Notes: generated by a model from the letters alone, not told the origin. DNA of 64,000 nt from Terribium retamae (GCF_022347545.1 NZ_JAKREW010000030.1:1-64000); one strand, 5' to 3'. Positions 15,861 to 25,199 are shown, counted from the stretch's first letter. A program made the numbers and translations.

Positions 15861-17963
15861 TCAGCCCGAATTCGCGACGCGAATGATGAGATTGCCGTAG
15901 GTGTCCACGACGCCGGCGAAGCCTTCCGGCAGAGCGACGGTGGTAGTCGGCGCCTCGATCACGGCGGGTCCAGACAGTTTCGACCCAGAGCCCAAGGCGC
16001 GGTAATCGTAGATCGCTGTGTCCTGCCACCCTTTGCGCGTGTCGAGGAAAACCTTGCGGATTGACGACGGAACCGGATCGGTAATCGCGCGCTCATGTGC
16101 AGCGAGGTCGGGCCGGATTGGCAGGATGCCGACGGCACGTACCCTGTAAGTGATGATCTGCAGGCCCGCGTCGCTGAATCCCGCTCCCTTGCCGTAGATG
16201 CGCTCGTAGAGCTGTTCGAAGCTAGCGCCAATGCCGGCAATCTCCGCTTCACCGAGCATGCCGCCCGGGACAGGAGTCGTCACTTCCGCCATCTGCATCG
16301 TGTAACGCAGTTCGGCTTCCCGCTCGAAGACCACGTTTGCAAGGCGCAGCTTCTGCTGGATCAGGCGTTCGGCGAGTTCGGCTTCAAGCTTCTCGAAGTT
16401 GCCGTTAAGCGTGACCGGATCGACAGGGAAGTTGCTTGGGTCGGACATTTCTGCGGTTAGCACGATATCCGAGGACGCGAGCCCGTAGGCCGAAAACACC
16501 GCCGCGGTCGAGCCGAGCGGCACGACTACTTCGGACACGCCGAGATCGGCGGAATAACTGACGGCATGGACCGGTCCGGCCCCGCCAAACGAATACAGCA
16601 CAAAGTCCCGCGGGTCGTGACCACCATTGACGACGACACTGCGAACAAGGTCAGCAGTCTGGGCATTCTGAATGGCGTAGATGGCGGCCGCTCCCTGCTC
16701 CATGGTCAGGCCGAGTGGCTCGGAGATTCTGGTGCGGATCGCTTCGGCCGCGAGCTCCTTGGACAACTTCTTGCGGCCGCCGAGAAAATTGTCGCCGTTG
16801 ATGATGCCAAGGACGAGGTCAGCATCGGTGACGGTTGGTTCGTGACCGCCTTCGCCGTAGCAGACCGGACCGGGACGGGCGCCAGCACTACGGGGTCCGA
16901 CGCGCAGATTGCCGCCCCCATCGATCCAGGCGATCGCACCGCCGCCGGCGCCGATGGTACGGACGTCGACCATCGCCGTATTGATCTGATGCTGATGCAG
17001 CACAGTGGTCGTCGTCGTACTCGGTTTGCCGTCGCGCACCAGCCCCGCGAGAAAAGTGGTTCCACCCATATCAGTGGAAATGATGTTCCTGTGCCCGAGA
17101 CGCTCGGCCAGACGCAGGCAGCCAACAATGCCGCCGGTAAGAACGGATCCCAGAGTGCCGACGGCGTATTTCGAGGCGTCGGCGGCCTGCACGCAGCCGC
17201 CGGAGCCCTGCATGATCAACAACGAGCCGTCGAATTTCTTGGCGCGCAACTCTTCTTCCAGCGGTGCCAGGTATCCCTTCAACACCGGTCCAATCTGAGT
17301 GTTGATAATGGTCGTGGCACTGCGTGTATATTCTCGTATGCGCGGGCTCGTCTCATGCGATAGGGCTACATAGAGCTCAGCCGCTTCTTCCTGGACAATT
17401 TCGCGAATGCGTCGTTCATGTACCGGGTTGCGGAACGCCCACAACAGCGAAACGGCAATCGCCCGAACACCGTCATCGTAGAGCTTTCTCACTGCGGCGC
17501 GTACGCCCTGTTCGTCGAGAGGAACGATGACCGCTCCCTTGTGATCGATACGCTCGTCAATCTCGATCACGTCCCGATACGGCACCAGCGGTGCAGGCTT
17601 GTTCGTGCGCGAGATATTCTGAACGGCGCTCGGATCGAGGCCCGCATAGCGTCCTTCCAGATTCATGATCCGGATGGAATCGCCGTGCCCCCGGGTGGTC
17701 AGAAAGCCGACCCGCGCCACCTCGCCAGTGATGACGGCGTTGAGCGTTGAGGTCGTACCGTGAACGATGTATTCTGTCTTCGACAACAATTCTTCCACGC
17801 TGCTCCCGATGGCGCTCGCCAACTCCCCCAGCACATTGATGAAGCCGCGCGAGAAATCGGGGGGCGTCGAGTGGGCCTTTGCGGACACCAGCATGCCGTC
17901 CGTGCTGGCCAGAAATCCGTCCGTGAAGGTCCCACCGGTATCTACGCCGATCGCATATGTCAT
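15861..17963 (-). CDS. HyuA-type ATP-binding subunit of hydantoinase/acetone-carboxylase-like enzyme
   Basis: A 700-residue HyuA-family protein with an ASKHA-type ATP-binding N-terminus, YAIGVDTGGTFTDGF. The ATG at 17963 has GGGAGGT at good distance, so the upstream in-frame codons (M-G-G-S) are excluded. Later motifs STDMGGTTFLAGLV, GPVCYGEGGHEPTVTDADLVLG and VLYSFGGAGPVHAV are typical. It should use ATP to activate the substrate or phosphorylate an enolate or bicarbonate for HyuB. It is the first gene of the hyuA-hyuB-small subunit operon. A second, decayed copy of part of this gene lies at 24340-24459. Confidence 0.92.
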   Translation of the reverse strand: MTYAIGVDTGGTFTDGFLASTDGMLVSAKAHSTPPDFSRGFINVLGELASAIGSSVEELLSKTEYIVHGTTSTLNAVITGEVARVGFLTTRGHGDSIRIMNLEGRYAGLDPSAVQNISRTNKPAPLVPYRDVIEIDERIDHKGAVIVPLDEQGVRAAVRKLYDDGVRAIAVSLLWAFRNPVHERRIREIVQEEAAELYVALSHETSPRIREYTRSATTIINTQIGPVLKGYLAPLEEELRAKKFDGSLLIMQGSGGCVQAADASKYAVGTLGSVLTGGIVGCLRLAERLGHRNIISTDMGGTTFLAGLVRDGKPSTTTTTVLHQHQINTAMVDVRTIGAGGGAIAWIDGGGNLRVGPRSAGARPGPVCYGEGGHEPTVTDADLVLGIINGDNFLGGRKKLSKELAAEAIRTRISEPLGLTMEQGAAAIYAIQNAQTADLVRSVVVNGGHDPRDFVLYSFGGAGPVHAVSYSADLGVSEVVVPLGSTAAVFSAYGLASSDIVLTAEMSDPSNFPVDPVTLNGNFEKLEAELAERLIQQKLRLANVVFEREAELRYTMQMAEVTTPVPGGMLGEAEIAGIGASFEQLYERIYGKGAGFSDAGLQIITYRVRAVGILPIRPDLAAHERAITDPVPSSIRKVFLDTRKGWQDTAIYDYRALGSGSKLSGPAVIEAPTTTVALPEGFAGVVDTYGNLIIRVANSG

Positions 17964-18083
17964 AGAACCTCCCATTGCGATGTCTTTGGATAAGCATGCC
18001 TCACGGGGGAGTACTCGCCGCCTGCATGGTCATCGGTACATCGAACCTGATTGCGGCCAAGCCGCATCTCGCCAGTAAAAAGA

Positions 18084-18129
18084 CGATAAAGGATGCTTTT
18101 GTCGTATGTCAATCATTTTATCGATAAAA
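18084..18129 (-). promoter_or_regulatory. Promoter/operator A of the four-site regulon (carboxylase operon)
   Basis: On the minus strand a -35 box TTGACA (18107-18112), a 17-bp spacer and a -10 box TTATCG (18084-18089) form a good sigma-70-type promoter. An inverted repeat, TTTTATCG (18122-18129) and CGACAAAA (18097-18104), frames the -35 box with exactly 17 bp between arms. A repressor bound there would block RNA polymerase. The same arrangement recurs at 24519, 28188 and 38943. It precedes hyuA with a leader of about 110 nt. Confidence 0.8.
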
Positions 18130-18370
18130 ATAGCTTTGTGTAGATTGACGCTTGCAGATTCAAGAGGAGGCGGGCGCTCGGAGCCCAGATCGTGGGCGCT
18201 TGCTTTATCTCACGGTCCAACCCAAGCGTTTTGGATGCGAGAGTTGGATAGCAGCGCCTTTACCAGAATCCGCTTCGACGACGGCGAGCTTCTCTGCCTT
18301 CCTCTCCCAGCTAAGCACACTTCGTCTTAGTGGCGGACCGATTGGGGTCTCCGGCAATCTCCCAGTGCCG

Positions 18371-18464
18371 TTCATGCACCATGGCAGCGCCCGCCTTCAT
18401 AGCGTTCCGGTCACTGCCCCATCCGATCCGGCAAAAAAGTGACGATGGGCGGAAAGAGCGCAAC
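18371..18464 (-). pseudogene. Fragment of the TRAP dctM 3' end (duplication relic)
   Basis: This stretch closely matches 25161-25253, the last codons of dctM and its downstream flank. Both share TTCATGCACCATG, GCGTTCCGGTCACTGCCCCA and GTGACGATGGGCGG in the same order. Here nothing upstream of the fragment encodes the rest of dctM, so it is a relic. With promoter A beside it and promoter B beside the true dctM, it shows that a dctM-promoter-hyuA block was once duplicated. The rest of the gap 18131-18727 has no supported gene. Confidence 0.8.
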
Positions 18465-18727
18465 GTACAACTTCCTTTATTCGCTCCGGCATAGCCGGAG
18501 GCTTAGCGGATGAAGTTAGACTACTACCATAGACGTCCCTCGAACGTCTTGCGACGGGCGCCCAGCTGATCCGCGCCTCAATCGAAATTCTTCAGGGGAA
18601 CCGGGCAGTGTTGCGGTCCACGCTTCCTGCCAGTAACTAGATGCAAAACTGATGAACGGTCAGAAGGCAAATCGAATGGACCTTTCGTCGAGCCTCCATA
18701 GACTTGGGTTGATTGACCGTTTGATCC

Positions 18728-19573
18728 CTATGATTCTTCTCCTGTTAGTCGCGCGACGGAAAATTCGAACGGCCGCGCGCGGGGTCGACTTAGTTCGCCG
18801 ATAATGCTGAAATGCGAGTGTCCAGCCGTTTCTTCGCTGATCACGGAACGTCCGGCTTTTTTTACAGCGCAGGCGTAGGACAACATCTGTTCCTTAAAAC
18901 CATTCGGCTCAGCATCTCCCACCGCTAAGAGAAGCGGCGTGCTCTGCGCTGGCAAATGATGGATTGGGCTGCAGCTCCTGATGATCTCCTGGTCGAGTGG
19001 AAGCCATTCCTCGACAAATGTTTCGGCCAGCAGACCCAGATCGTAAATCCCACTAAGCGCGACTATCCCGACGACCGAGCTCGCCGGCAAACCAGCCGCC
19101 GCAAGACTATCCTCCGCGCCGATCATCGTCGCGAGGTGTCCACCTGCTGAGTTTCCTGCAAGGACAATTCTCGACGGATTCAAACCAAAGCGAGATGCGT
19201 TCCGATGAAGCCAGGATATTGCATTGCGAGCACTCTCGAAGATCGTCGAGATTGAATGCTCGGGTGCCAATGGATAGCCAATCGAGGCAAAGCCAAAACC
19301 GCGTTTCAGATACTCTGCGGCGAGGAAGGCACGGGGGATCCGGTTGTTGGCCTTCCACCAACCGCCGTGGAAGAATGCCACGAACGGGGCCCTCCCCTCC
19401 TCAGATGGAGCGAAAATGTCGATGCATTCGTCTGCCAACGTTCCGTACTTCAGTCCAAGACGAGCACTGTGCATGCCGCGGACAGCAACGCTGCGATCGA
19501 TGTACTGCGCTAAAACGTTGGTATCAGACTCGCGGCTCGCATCTAATGAATAGGCCCATTTCCCGTTCACCAT
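18728..19573 (-). CDS. Alpha/beta hydrolase, kynurenine-formamidase-like
   Basis: A 281-residue alpha/beta hydrolase. The oxyanion-hole motif FFHGGWW, the nucleophile elbow VLAGNSAGGHLA and a late histidine in TAGHSHFS give a full catalytic triad (the Asp probably in VGDAEPNGF). The HGGxW plus GxSxGG pattern is that of the esterase/lipase and BNA7-type arylformamidase group. It follows livF by 112 bp with a strong GGAGGAAGG ribosome site and may belong to the ABC transporter transcript. It could hydrolyse an imported ester or N-formyl-aromatic compound; the substrate is not determined. Confidence 0.82.
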   Translation of the reverse strand: MVNGKWAYSLDASRESDTNVLAQYIDRSVAVRGMHSARLGLKYGTLADECIDIFAPSEEGRAPFVAFFHGGWWKANNRIPRAFLAAEYLKRGFGFASIGYPLAPEHSISTIFESARNAISWLHRNASRFGLNPSRIVLAGNSAGGHLATMIGAEDSLAAAGLPASSVVGIVALSGIYDLGLLAETFVEEWLPLDQEIIRSCSPIHHLPAQSTPLLLAVGDAEPNGFKEQMLSYACAVKKAGRSVISEETAGHSHFSIIGELSRPRARPFEFSVARLTGEES

Positions 19574-19685
19574 CCTTTACCTTCCTCCTTGATCGAAGCT
19601 CAAATTCGCCTGGGAACGACCTTTTGGATTGCCTGCAATATTGGATGCAGGGAGTCGTGTAATGCCGCATCTAGAATAGACGTCC

Positions 19686-20372
19686 TCAAACGCTGATAAG
19701 GCTCTCTACTGTGTCTCGTTCGGTCTGCAACCTTGTGGAACACCCACTCCACACCACGCGTCCCTTCTGTATGACGTAGTGCCGATCCGCGAGACGACGC
19801 AGCTTGTCGATGTGCTTGTCGACCACGAGGATCGCCTGGCCCTCACTCTTCAAGATGTGGAGGCACCGCCAGATCTCGCCGCGGACGATCGGCGCCAAGC
19901 CCTCGGTCGCCTCATCGAGGATCAAAAGCTTTGGGTTGGTCAGCAACGCACGTCCCATGGCCAACATTTGCTGCTCACCGCCCGACAACTGTGTGCCCAT
20001 ATTGCGGCGACGCTCATGGAGGCGTGGAAATAGCTCCAGAACGCTCCGGATACTCCACTGGCCCGACCGCGCCGTTGCAATTAGGTTCTCTTCGACGGTT
20101 AAATTCGGAAAAATCCGTCGACCCTCTGGAACCAGACCGATGCCAAGTGCGGCAACACGATGTGCGGGCCAATTTGTGACATCCCGACCGTCAAACCGAA
20201 CGTGACCACCGGATTTCGATATCAAGCCTAATATGGACATGATGGTTGTCGTTTTGCCCATGCCGTTGCGACCCATCAGTGTCACTGCCTCGCCCTTCCC
20301 GACGGTAAGCGTAACGCCGTCAAGAACCCGGCTATGGCCATACGCAGCCGTTAATTCCTCAACCTCAAGCAT
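19686..20372 (-). CDS. Branched-chain-amino-acid-type ABC transporter ATPase (LivF-like)
   Basis: A 228-residue ABC ATPase. The ATG at 20372 is chosen because GGAGG sits 6 nt upstream; an ATG at 20378 touches the ribosome site. Walker A is GRNGMGKTT, the signature is LSGGEQQMLAMGRAL and Walker B LLILDEATEGLAP. The ATEGLAP and GIGLVPEGRRIFPNLTVEENL stretches are hallmarks of the LivF subgroup. It overlaps the end of the LivG-like gene and completes a five-gene HAAT importer. The ligand may be an aromatic acid rather than an amino acid, given the neighbours. Confidence 0.92.
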   Translation of the reverse strand: MLEVEELTAAYGHSRVLDGVTLTVGKGEAVTLMGRNGMGKTTTIMSILGLISKSGGHVRFDGRDVTNWPAHRVAALGIGLVPEGRRIFPNLTVEENLIATARSGQWSIRSVLELFPRLHERRRNMGTQLSGGEQQMLAMGRALLTNPKLLILDEATEGLAPIVRGEIWRCLHILKSEGQAILVVDKHIDKLRRLADRHYVIQKGRVVWSGCSTRLQTERDTVESLISV

Positions 20373-21126
20373 GCTCATCCTCCTCGTGGCCGAGGTACGC
20401 CTTGCGGACATCTGGATGCCCGCGGATCTCGTCAGCCGGGCCGGACGCGATCACTCGGCCGAAGTCGAGTACGGTGATGCCATCAGCCAGCGAGAACACC
20501 GCTTCAATGTCATGCTCAATTAGAAGCATCGAGACGCTTCCTTTTAAGTTCTTCAGCAGCGCGATCATCTTGGTCGCCTCATCTGGACCAAGGCCGGCCA
20601 ACGGCTCGTCGAGCAGCAAAAGGAGTGGATCAAGCGCCAGCGCGACCGCCACTTCAAGCTGCCGCTGCTCGCCGTGGGAAAGCTGCTCCACGACATCGCG
20701 ACGTCGCTCCAAAAGGCCGATTTGTGCCAGGACAGTTTCGGACTGCTCGACCGCATCACGCGACGCCGTCGCCCGTCGCCAGAACCCTGTCCAACCACCC
20801 CGGCGGAGTTGACTAGCTAGCAGGACGTTCTCAAGCACTGAGAGGTTGAGACATAGCGACGTGATCTGAAACGACCGCGCCATTCCGAGCCTGACGCGGG
20901 CCGAAGTGGAAGCGTGTGTCACGTCGGTGCCGTTGAAGACAATACGCCCGCTATCTGGACGCAGTTGGCCGAAAAGCTGGGAAAGCAACGTCGTCTTTCC
21001 AGCACCGTTGGGACCAATTATGGCATGGATGCTGCCATGGCTGACCTGCAACGAGACACTGTCAGTGGCGGACAATCCGCCGAAACTCTTGTGCAGGCAC
21101 TCTACGAGCAACAGTGGTTCAGTCAT
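20365..21126 (-). CDS. Branched-chain-amino-acid-type ABC transporter ATPase (LivG-like)
   Basis: A 253-residue ABC ATPase. The ATG at 21126 (M-T-E-P-L-L-L) fits the family; the longer frame overlaps livM needlessly. Walker A is GPNGAGKTT, the signature LSHGEQRQLEVA and Walker B LLLLDEPLAGLGPDE. LGMARSFQITSLCLNLSVLENV matches the LivG helical region. It overlaps livM by 8 bp and livF by 8 bp, showing translational coupling in the operon driven from promoter B. Confidence 0.92.
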   Translation of the reverse strand: MTEPLLLVECLHKSFGGLSATDSVSLQVSHGSIHAIIGPNGAGKTTLLSQLFGQLRPDSGRIVFNGTDVTHASTSARVRLGMARSFQITSLCLNLSVLENVLLASQLRRGGWTGFWRRATASRDAVEQSETVLAQIGLLERRRDVVEQLSHGEQRQLEVAVALALDPLLLLLDEPLAGLGPDEATKMIALLKNLKGSVSMLLIEHDIEAVFSLADGITVLDFGRVIASGPADEIRGHPDVRKAYLGHEEDEHA

Positions 21127-22081
21127 GACGTTTCTCGCTTGAAACGACACCCGCAAGACCGCGAGGCATGAAGAGAGCGACAAGCAGCACCATCACACCG
21201 ACAATGATAGGCCAATGAGGGGTCATGCCCGATGCCAATTCCTCCACGATTAAGAGGAGACCAGCTCCGAACAGAGGGCCAAGGCCAATACCGAGCCCTC
21301 CGAGGACAACCATGATCACCAGGTCCGCCGACCGCGTCCAATGCAAATCGATGGGGCTTACGAACTCCGCATTGTTTGCGAGAAGGAAACCGGCCATTCC
21401 CGCCATTACCCCAGAAATGATGAATGCAACCAACCGGACGCGCATTGGGTCATAGCCGAGTGCGCGGACCCGAGCTTCGTTCATTCGCGACGCCTGAAGA
21501 ACCAGACCGAAACGCGAGCGCGTGAGCCTTTCGACGACGAGCACGCAGACGCAGAAGAATATCGCGGCAGCCGCATACATCACAAATCGGCCGTGCAGCG
21601 CGAACCCTGCAAAGGTGCTCGGTTGAAAGATCGTCATCCCCTCGTCACCGCCATATTGGTAAGCACCGATGGCGGCCAGATAAAGGATTTGACCGAAAGC
21701 CAAGGTGATCATCAAAAAATACATGCCGCGTGTACGAAGACTGATCCCCCCGATGATCGCTGCGACTCCTGCTGTTAGAACCAGGATGGCGCAAAGCTGC
21801 ATGAAGCCATCGGCCATCCAGGCAATTTCATCGTTGTAGGCATGATAGCCGCCGATGCCAACGACGTAGGCGCCAAGTCCGAGAAAGGTTGAATGGCAGA
21901 GGCTGAGGAGACCGCCATATCCTAGAATGAGGTTCAGGCTCACTGCCGCCGCGGCTAGAATGAGGATACGCGTCGCGAAAGTGAGAGCGAAAATCGCATC
22001 AAAGGCGACGGCAAGCGCAGGAATGACAGCAAGCGCCAGCACCAGAACCATGCCCGCAAGACGGTTCTTGGCTCGGTTCAT
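21119..22081 (-). CDS. Branched-chain-amino-acid-type ABC permease (LivM-like)
   Basis: A 320-residue permease with about nine hydrophobic segments. AVSLNLILGYGGLLSLCHSTFLGLGAY and later NEARVRALGYDPMRVRLVAFIISGVMAGMAGFL are LivM signatures, including the EAA-like loop that docks to the ATPase. Its ATG shares an ATGA overlap with the stop of livH. It forms the inner-membrane channel with LivH. Confidence 0.92.
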   Translation of the reverse strand: MNRAKNRLAGMVLVLALAVIPALAVAFDAIFALTFATRILILAAAAVSLNLILGYGGLLSLCHSTFLGLGAYVVGIGGYHAYNDEIAWMADGFMQLCAILVLTAGVAAIIGGISLRTRGMYFLMITLAFGQILYLAAIGAYQYGGDEGMTIFQPSTFAGFALHGRFVMYAAAAIFFCVCVLVVERLTRSRFGLVLQASRMNEARVRALGYDPMRVRLVAFIISGVMAGMAGFLLANNAEFVSPIDLHWTRSADLVIMVVLGGLGIGLGPLFGAGLLLIVEELASGMTPHWPIIVGVMVLLVALFMPRGLAGVVSSEKRHD

Positions 22082-23010
22082 GACGCCCTCGCCCTGAACA
22101 GTCCCTCAGGGCAAACAGCGAGGACGGTCGCCATCAGGATGTAGATCATCATACCGGATAGCGAAGGCCCGACGCTCGACGCTGCGGTGCTGCCAAAGAC
22201 CAGCGAAATCAGGGATGTTGCGTATGATCGTCCCAAGGTGTCAATGAATCCTACCAAAAGCGCAGCCCAGAAGGCGCCGCGGATTGAACCTATGCCTCCG
22301 ATCACAATCACGACGAAACCAAGGATGAGCACCGGCTCACCCATGCCAACCGAGGCGGACATGATGGGGGCGGAAAGACTTCCAGCGAGCCCGGCGAGTG
22401 CCGCGCCGAGGCCGAAGACGAATGTGAAAAGTAGGTCGATGTTGACGCCGAGGCCGCGAACCATTTCCCGGTCGCTGGCACCTGCCCGGATTAACATGCC
22501 AACTCTGGTACGAGCTATCAGCACATAGAGGAAGGCAGCGACGGCCAACCCAAACACAATAAACACGAACCTGAACAAGGGATATGTGAGGCCCGGGAGA
22601 AGTTCGATCGAAAGATTGAGCTCTGGTGGCAAGACCACAGTCAGACCCTGCGAACCCCACAAAATCCGAGCCACCTCATTGAAGATCAGAATGAAGCCGA
22701 ATGTCGCAAGAACCTGATCCAGGTGTGGGCGCCGATAGAACCTGGACAACGCGAGCACCTCCACGACCGCGCCGATGATCGCAGTGGCTGCGACCGCAAC
22801 AGCTACGGCCAGATAGTAGTTTCCAGTGATTGAGGCGAACCAGGCGGCCACAAAAGCACCCAGCATGAATAGCGAGCCTTGCGCGAGATTGACGAAGTTC
22901 ATGATGCCAACGACCAAGGTCAGGCCGGCAGTGATCAAAAACAACATGATCCCGAACTGTAAGCCGTTCAGACACTGCTCTAGGAACAGCAAAAATGCCG
23001 CTTGAGACAT
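22078..23010 (-). CDS. Branched-chain-amino-acid-type ABC permease (LivH-like)
   Basis: A 310-residue permease with about eight membrane segments. CLNGLQFGIMLFLITAGLTLVVGIMNFVNLAQGSLFMLGAF is the classic LivH N-terminus, and ASDREMVRGLGVNIDLLFTFVFGLGAALAGLAG the docking loop. It follows the binding-protein gene by 63 bp and overlaps livM by 4 bp. The ribosome site is weak. Confidence 0.92.
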   Translation of the reverse strand: MSQAAFLLFLEQCLNGLQFGIMLFLITAGLTLVVGIMNFVNLAQGSLFMLGAFVAAWFASITGNYYLAVAVAVAATAIIGAVVEVLALSRFYRRPHLDQVLATFGFILIFNEVARILWGSQGLTVVLPPELNLSIELLPGLTYPLFRFVFIVFGLAVAAFLYVLIARTRVGMLIRAGASDREMVRGLGVNIDLLFTFVFGLGAALAGLAGSLSAPIMSASVGMGEPVLILGFVVIVIGGIGSIRGAFWAALLVGFIDTLGRSYATSLISLVFGSTAASSVGPSLSGMMIYILMATVLAVCPEGLFRARAS

Positions 23011-23073
23011 TGTGGAATTTCCAGGGAAACGAGGGCCAAATGCGACTTTCGAAATTGCTCTCGGCCAACTCCA

Positions 23074-24258
23074 TTATTTCATCTGACAATCGTTCACGTA
23101 AGTATCCAAGTTGTCCGTCGCAGCCACGGACAGGGTTTTGGTAGTGAACGTGCCATCATCAGCCGGCACCACCTGTATGAGGTAAAAGTCTTGGATCGGG
23201 AAATGATTGGTCCCGAAACGGAATTTGCCGCGCACGGATTGGAAATTTGCAGCTTCCAGCGCCTCCCGGAGCTTGCCTTTGTCGCTCATCTCACCATTGA
23301 CGCCACGGACGGCGCTGTCGATCAGCATGATCGTGTCATATGCGGAGGCGGCAAAATTTGAAGGCTCACGACCATGTTTTTTCTTGAAGGCGTCCACGAA
23401 ACGACGATTCGCCTCGTTATCGAGGTCGACCGACCAGAACATGGTGAGCAGAGAGCCGTCCGCCAGAGCACCCAGCTGCGGAAGTGTAAGACCATCAAAG
23501 GTGTAGTTGGAGTAGAGCGGGATTTTTCCCTTGAGGCCCGCCTGCTGAAACTGCGAGACAAACTGCAGGGCATGCGCTGGAGGATAGAACACATAGGCTG
23601 CATCCGGTGCCGCGCTCTTGATCTTTGCAATCTCGCTTGAGAAGTCGAGCTGGTCCGGCCATTTAGTGTAGTCCTGGCCGATGACCTCACCATTGAAGTG
23701 GCTGAGAAGGCCACCAACCATTTCCTTGCCGGCTACGTAGTTCGGAGCCATCGTGTACAGGCGTTTCACGCCCTTTCTATTCAGCTCGTCGCCCATAACG
23801 CGAGGCGCCTGCTCGGTCTGATCACGTACGGCGAAGAACCAAGGATTGCAATGCTTCCCCGCCAGTACACCCGGACCGGCGTTCGTACTGAGAAGGAAGG
23901 TTTGGTTGTCGGCGGCAGCTTTGTACGCGGCAAGCAGGACGTTGCTATAGTTGTAGCCGACGAGAAAATCGACCTGATCCTGGAGGATCAATTTCTCAGT
24001 CTTCTGCTTGCCGAGCGCCGGGTTAAGCGCATCATCTTCAACAAACAGCGTTACCGGGATTCCGCCTATTTTCGAGCCGAGTTGCTCAATGGCAAGTTCA
24101 ATACCTTCCTTGGTCGCTTCCCCACCGGCCGCTGCGGACGTAGTCAATGTGGTTACGAGACCTAGTCTGATTTCCGTTGGCGGAGCCGCAACTGCTGATG
24201 AAACCATCAACGCGCCAAGTGCGCTTCCCAAATATTTCAATAACGTCTTCTTGATCAT
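23074..24258 (-). CDS. Periplasmic substrate-binding protein of the HAAT ABC importer
   Basis: A 394-residue binding protein. The ATG at 24258 has GGGAGGGAGAG upstream, so the longer frame is rejected. A signal peptide is clear (IKKTLLKYLGSALGALMVSSAVAA, cleavage likely after A-V-A-A). The mature part follows the type I periplasmic fold: EIRLGLVTTLTTSAAAGGEATKEGIELAIEQLG and later AYDTIMLIDSAVRGV. Such proteins in aromatic clusters often bind aromatic acids. It is the first gene of the ABC operon; promoter B lies about 260 bp upstream, with a hyuA relic between. Confidence 0.92.
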   Translation of the reverse strand: MIKKTLLKYLGSALGALMVSSAVAAPPTEIRLGLVTTLTTSAAAGGEATKEGIELAIEQLGSKIGGIPVTLFVEDDALNPALGKQKTEKLILQDQVDFLVGYNYSNVLLAAYKAAADNQTFLLSTNAGPGVLAGKHCNPWFFAVRDQTEQAPRVMGDELNRKGVKRLYTMAPNYVAGKEMVGGLLSHFNGEVIGQDYTKWPDQLDFSSEIAKIKSAAPDAAYVFYPPAHALQFVSQFQQAGLKGKIPLYSNYTFDGLTLPQLGALADGSLLTMFWSVDLDNEANRRFVDAFKKKHGREPSNFAASAYDTIMLIDSAVRGVNGEMSDKGKLREALEAANFQSVRGKFRFGTNHFPIQDFYLIQVVPADDGTFTTKTLSVAATDNLDTYVNDCQMK

Positions 24259-24339
24259 AGCTCTCCCTCCCTCGCTTAAGCGGTGGTTCATTTCGGTGTG
24301 AGTTCCCGACTATCTGCTAGTGGCCGTCGTTCGCCCCTG

Positions 24340-24459
24340 TTGTCGCCATTGATAATGCCGAGGACGAGGTCGGCATCGGTGACGGTCGGTTCGTGACCAC
24401 CTTCGCCGTAGCAGACCGGACTAGGACGGGCACCGGCGCTACGGGGGCCGACCCGCAGA
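24340..24459 (-). pseudogene. Internal fragment of a second hyuA copy
   Basis: These 120 bases align without gaps to 16789-16908 inside hyuA, with about 13 mismatches counted by eye. The translated relic reads RVGPRSAGARPSPVCYGEGG followed by HEPTVTDADLVLGIINGDN, nearly the same as HyuA. Both ends of the gene are gone. It lies between promoter B and the ABC operon, exactly where hyuA would start after promoter A. It is therefore the remains of a duplicated promoter-hyuA unit. It is not expected to be translated usefully. Confidence 0.85.
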
Positions 24460-24518
24460 CGTCTCTTGGCCCTCCTGCGCGCCGTGTTGCTCAACCGGAA
24501 CCTCCCGAAGACAACAGA

Positions 24519-24564
24519 CGATAAAGGATGTTTTTGTCGTATGTCAATCATTTTATCGATAAAA
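24519..24564 (-). promoter_or_regulatory. Promoter/operator B of the four-site regulon (ABC operon)
   Basis: The minus-strand -35 box TTGACA (24542-24547) and -10 box TTATCG (24519-24524) are 17 bp apart. The inverted repeat TTTTATCG (24557-24564) / CGACAAAA (24532-24539) has the same 17-bp spacing as the other sites. It is nearly identical to site A over about 50 bp, as expected of a recent duplicate. It should drive the ABC importer genes through a leader holding the hyuA relic. Confidence 0.78.
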
Positions 24565-24649
24565 TCATTGGTGTCTGCTTTCCTACGCCGGCGTTCCGAT
24601 CCTGGAGTCTCTCGGATTTGTTGAGCACCGGCGATGGCGATTGCGCGAA

Positions 24650-25076
24650 GACAGCAATGCAGGAAGAAAGCGCGGATATCGTCGGCCGATTTGATCCGGC
24701 GGAAGGGTTTTGGATCAGCGTCGACGGTCTCGATCTCGCTTGGAGTCCGCTTGTGAACCGATGGACACCTCTTGGCTTGCCGTGAGATCGGCGAAGAAGC
24801 ACTCGAACTGACATAGCCGGTGGCCCGCGCCATAACCCGCAACGACCAATGGGGCGCGTCCCGGCCCGTCGTAAACACCTTCGATGCCATGTCAGGCAAA
24901 GCGTAACCGCCACAGCAGGCCGACCGTCTCGGTATCGGCGCCCAGCCGAGCTCAAATCTGCTTGTCTTGCAAACCGGCAGCAGAGTAAGCGATCTGAGCG
25001 CGGCGGGCCAGACCCTGCTTCGCGCGCACCCGCTTCGCCAAGTCCTCCAGTTCCTGCCGCACGGCCTAGGTTAACA
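24650..25076 (-). pseudogene. Decayed IS630-family transposase remnant
   Basis: Reading the minus strand from 25076, one frame gives VRQELEDLAKRVRAKQGLAR and RAQIAYSAAGLQDKQI, then stops. A further piece gives ARLGADTETVGLLWRLRFA, and another HGIEGVYDGPGRDAP. Near 24671-24724 the codons read DADPKPFRRIKSADDIRA. These match in order the helix-turn-helix start and the C-terminal DPKPF-x-W-x-K-ADDI region of IS630-type transposases, with the catalytic middle deleted and several frameshifts. It sits inside the duplicated block upstream of promoter B. Confidence 0.72.
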
Positions 25077-25199
25077 CAATCGAACCGCAACGGCGCGCTT
25101 CTGCCCTCCTCTCTCATCTAAGCGCGCTTCAACGGTTGGGGACCTGGGCAATCCCGTGGGTTCATGCACCATGACGGCTAGCCGTTCTTAGCGTTCCGG

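Noticed and set aside
24288..24899. 203-codon minus-strand frame joining the IS630 relic and hyuA relic
   Set aside because: It only strings together fragments of two decayed genes and the promoter B region; no gene product is expected.
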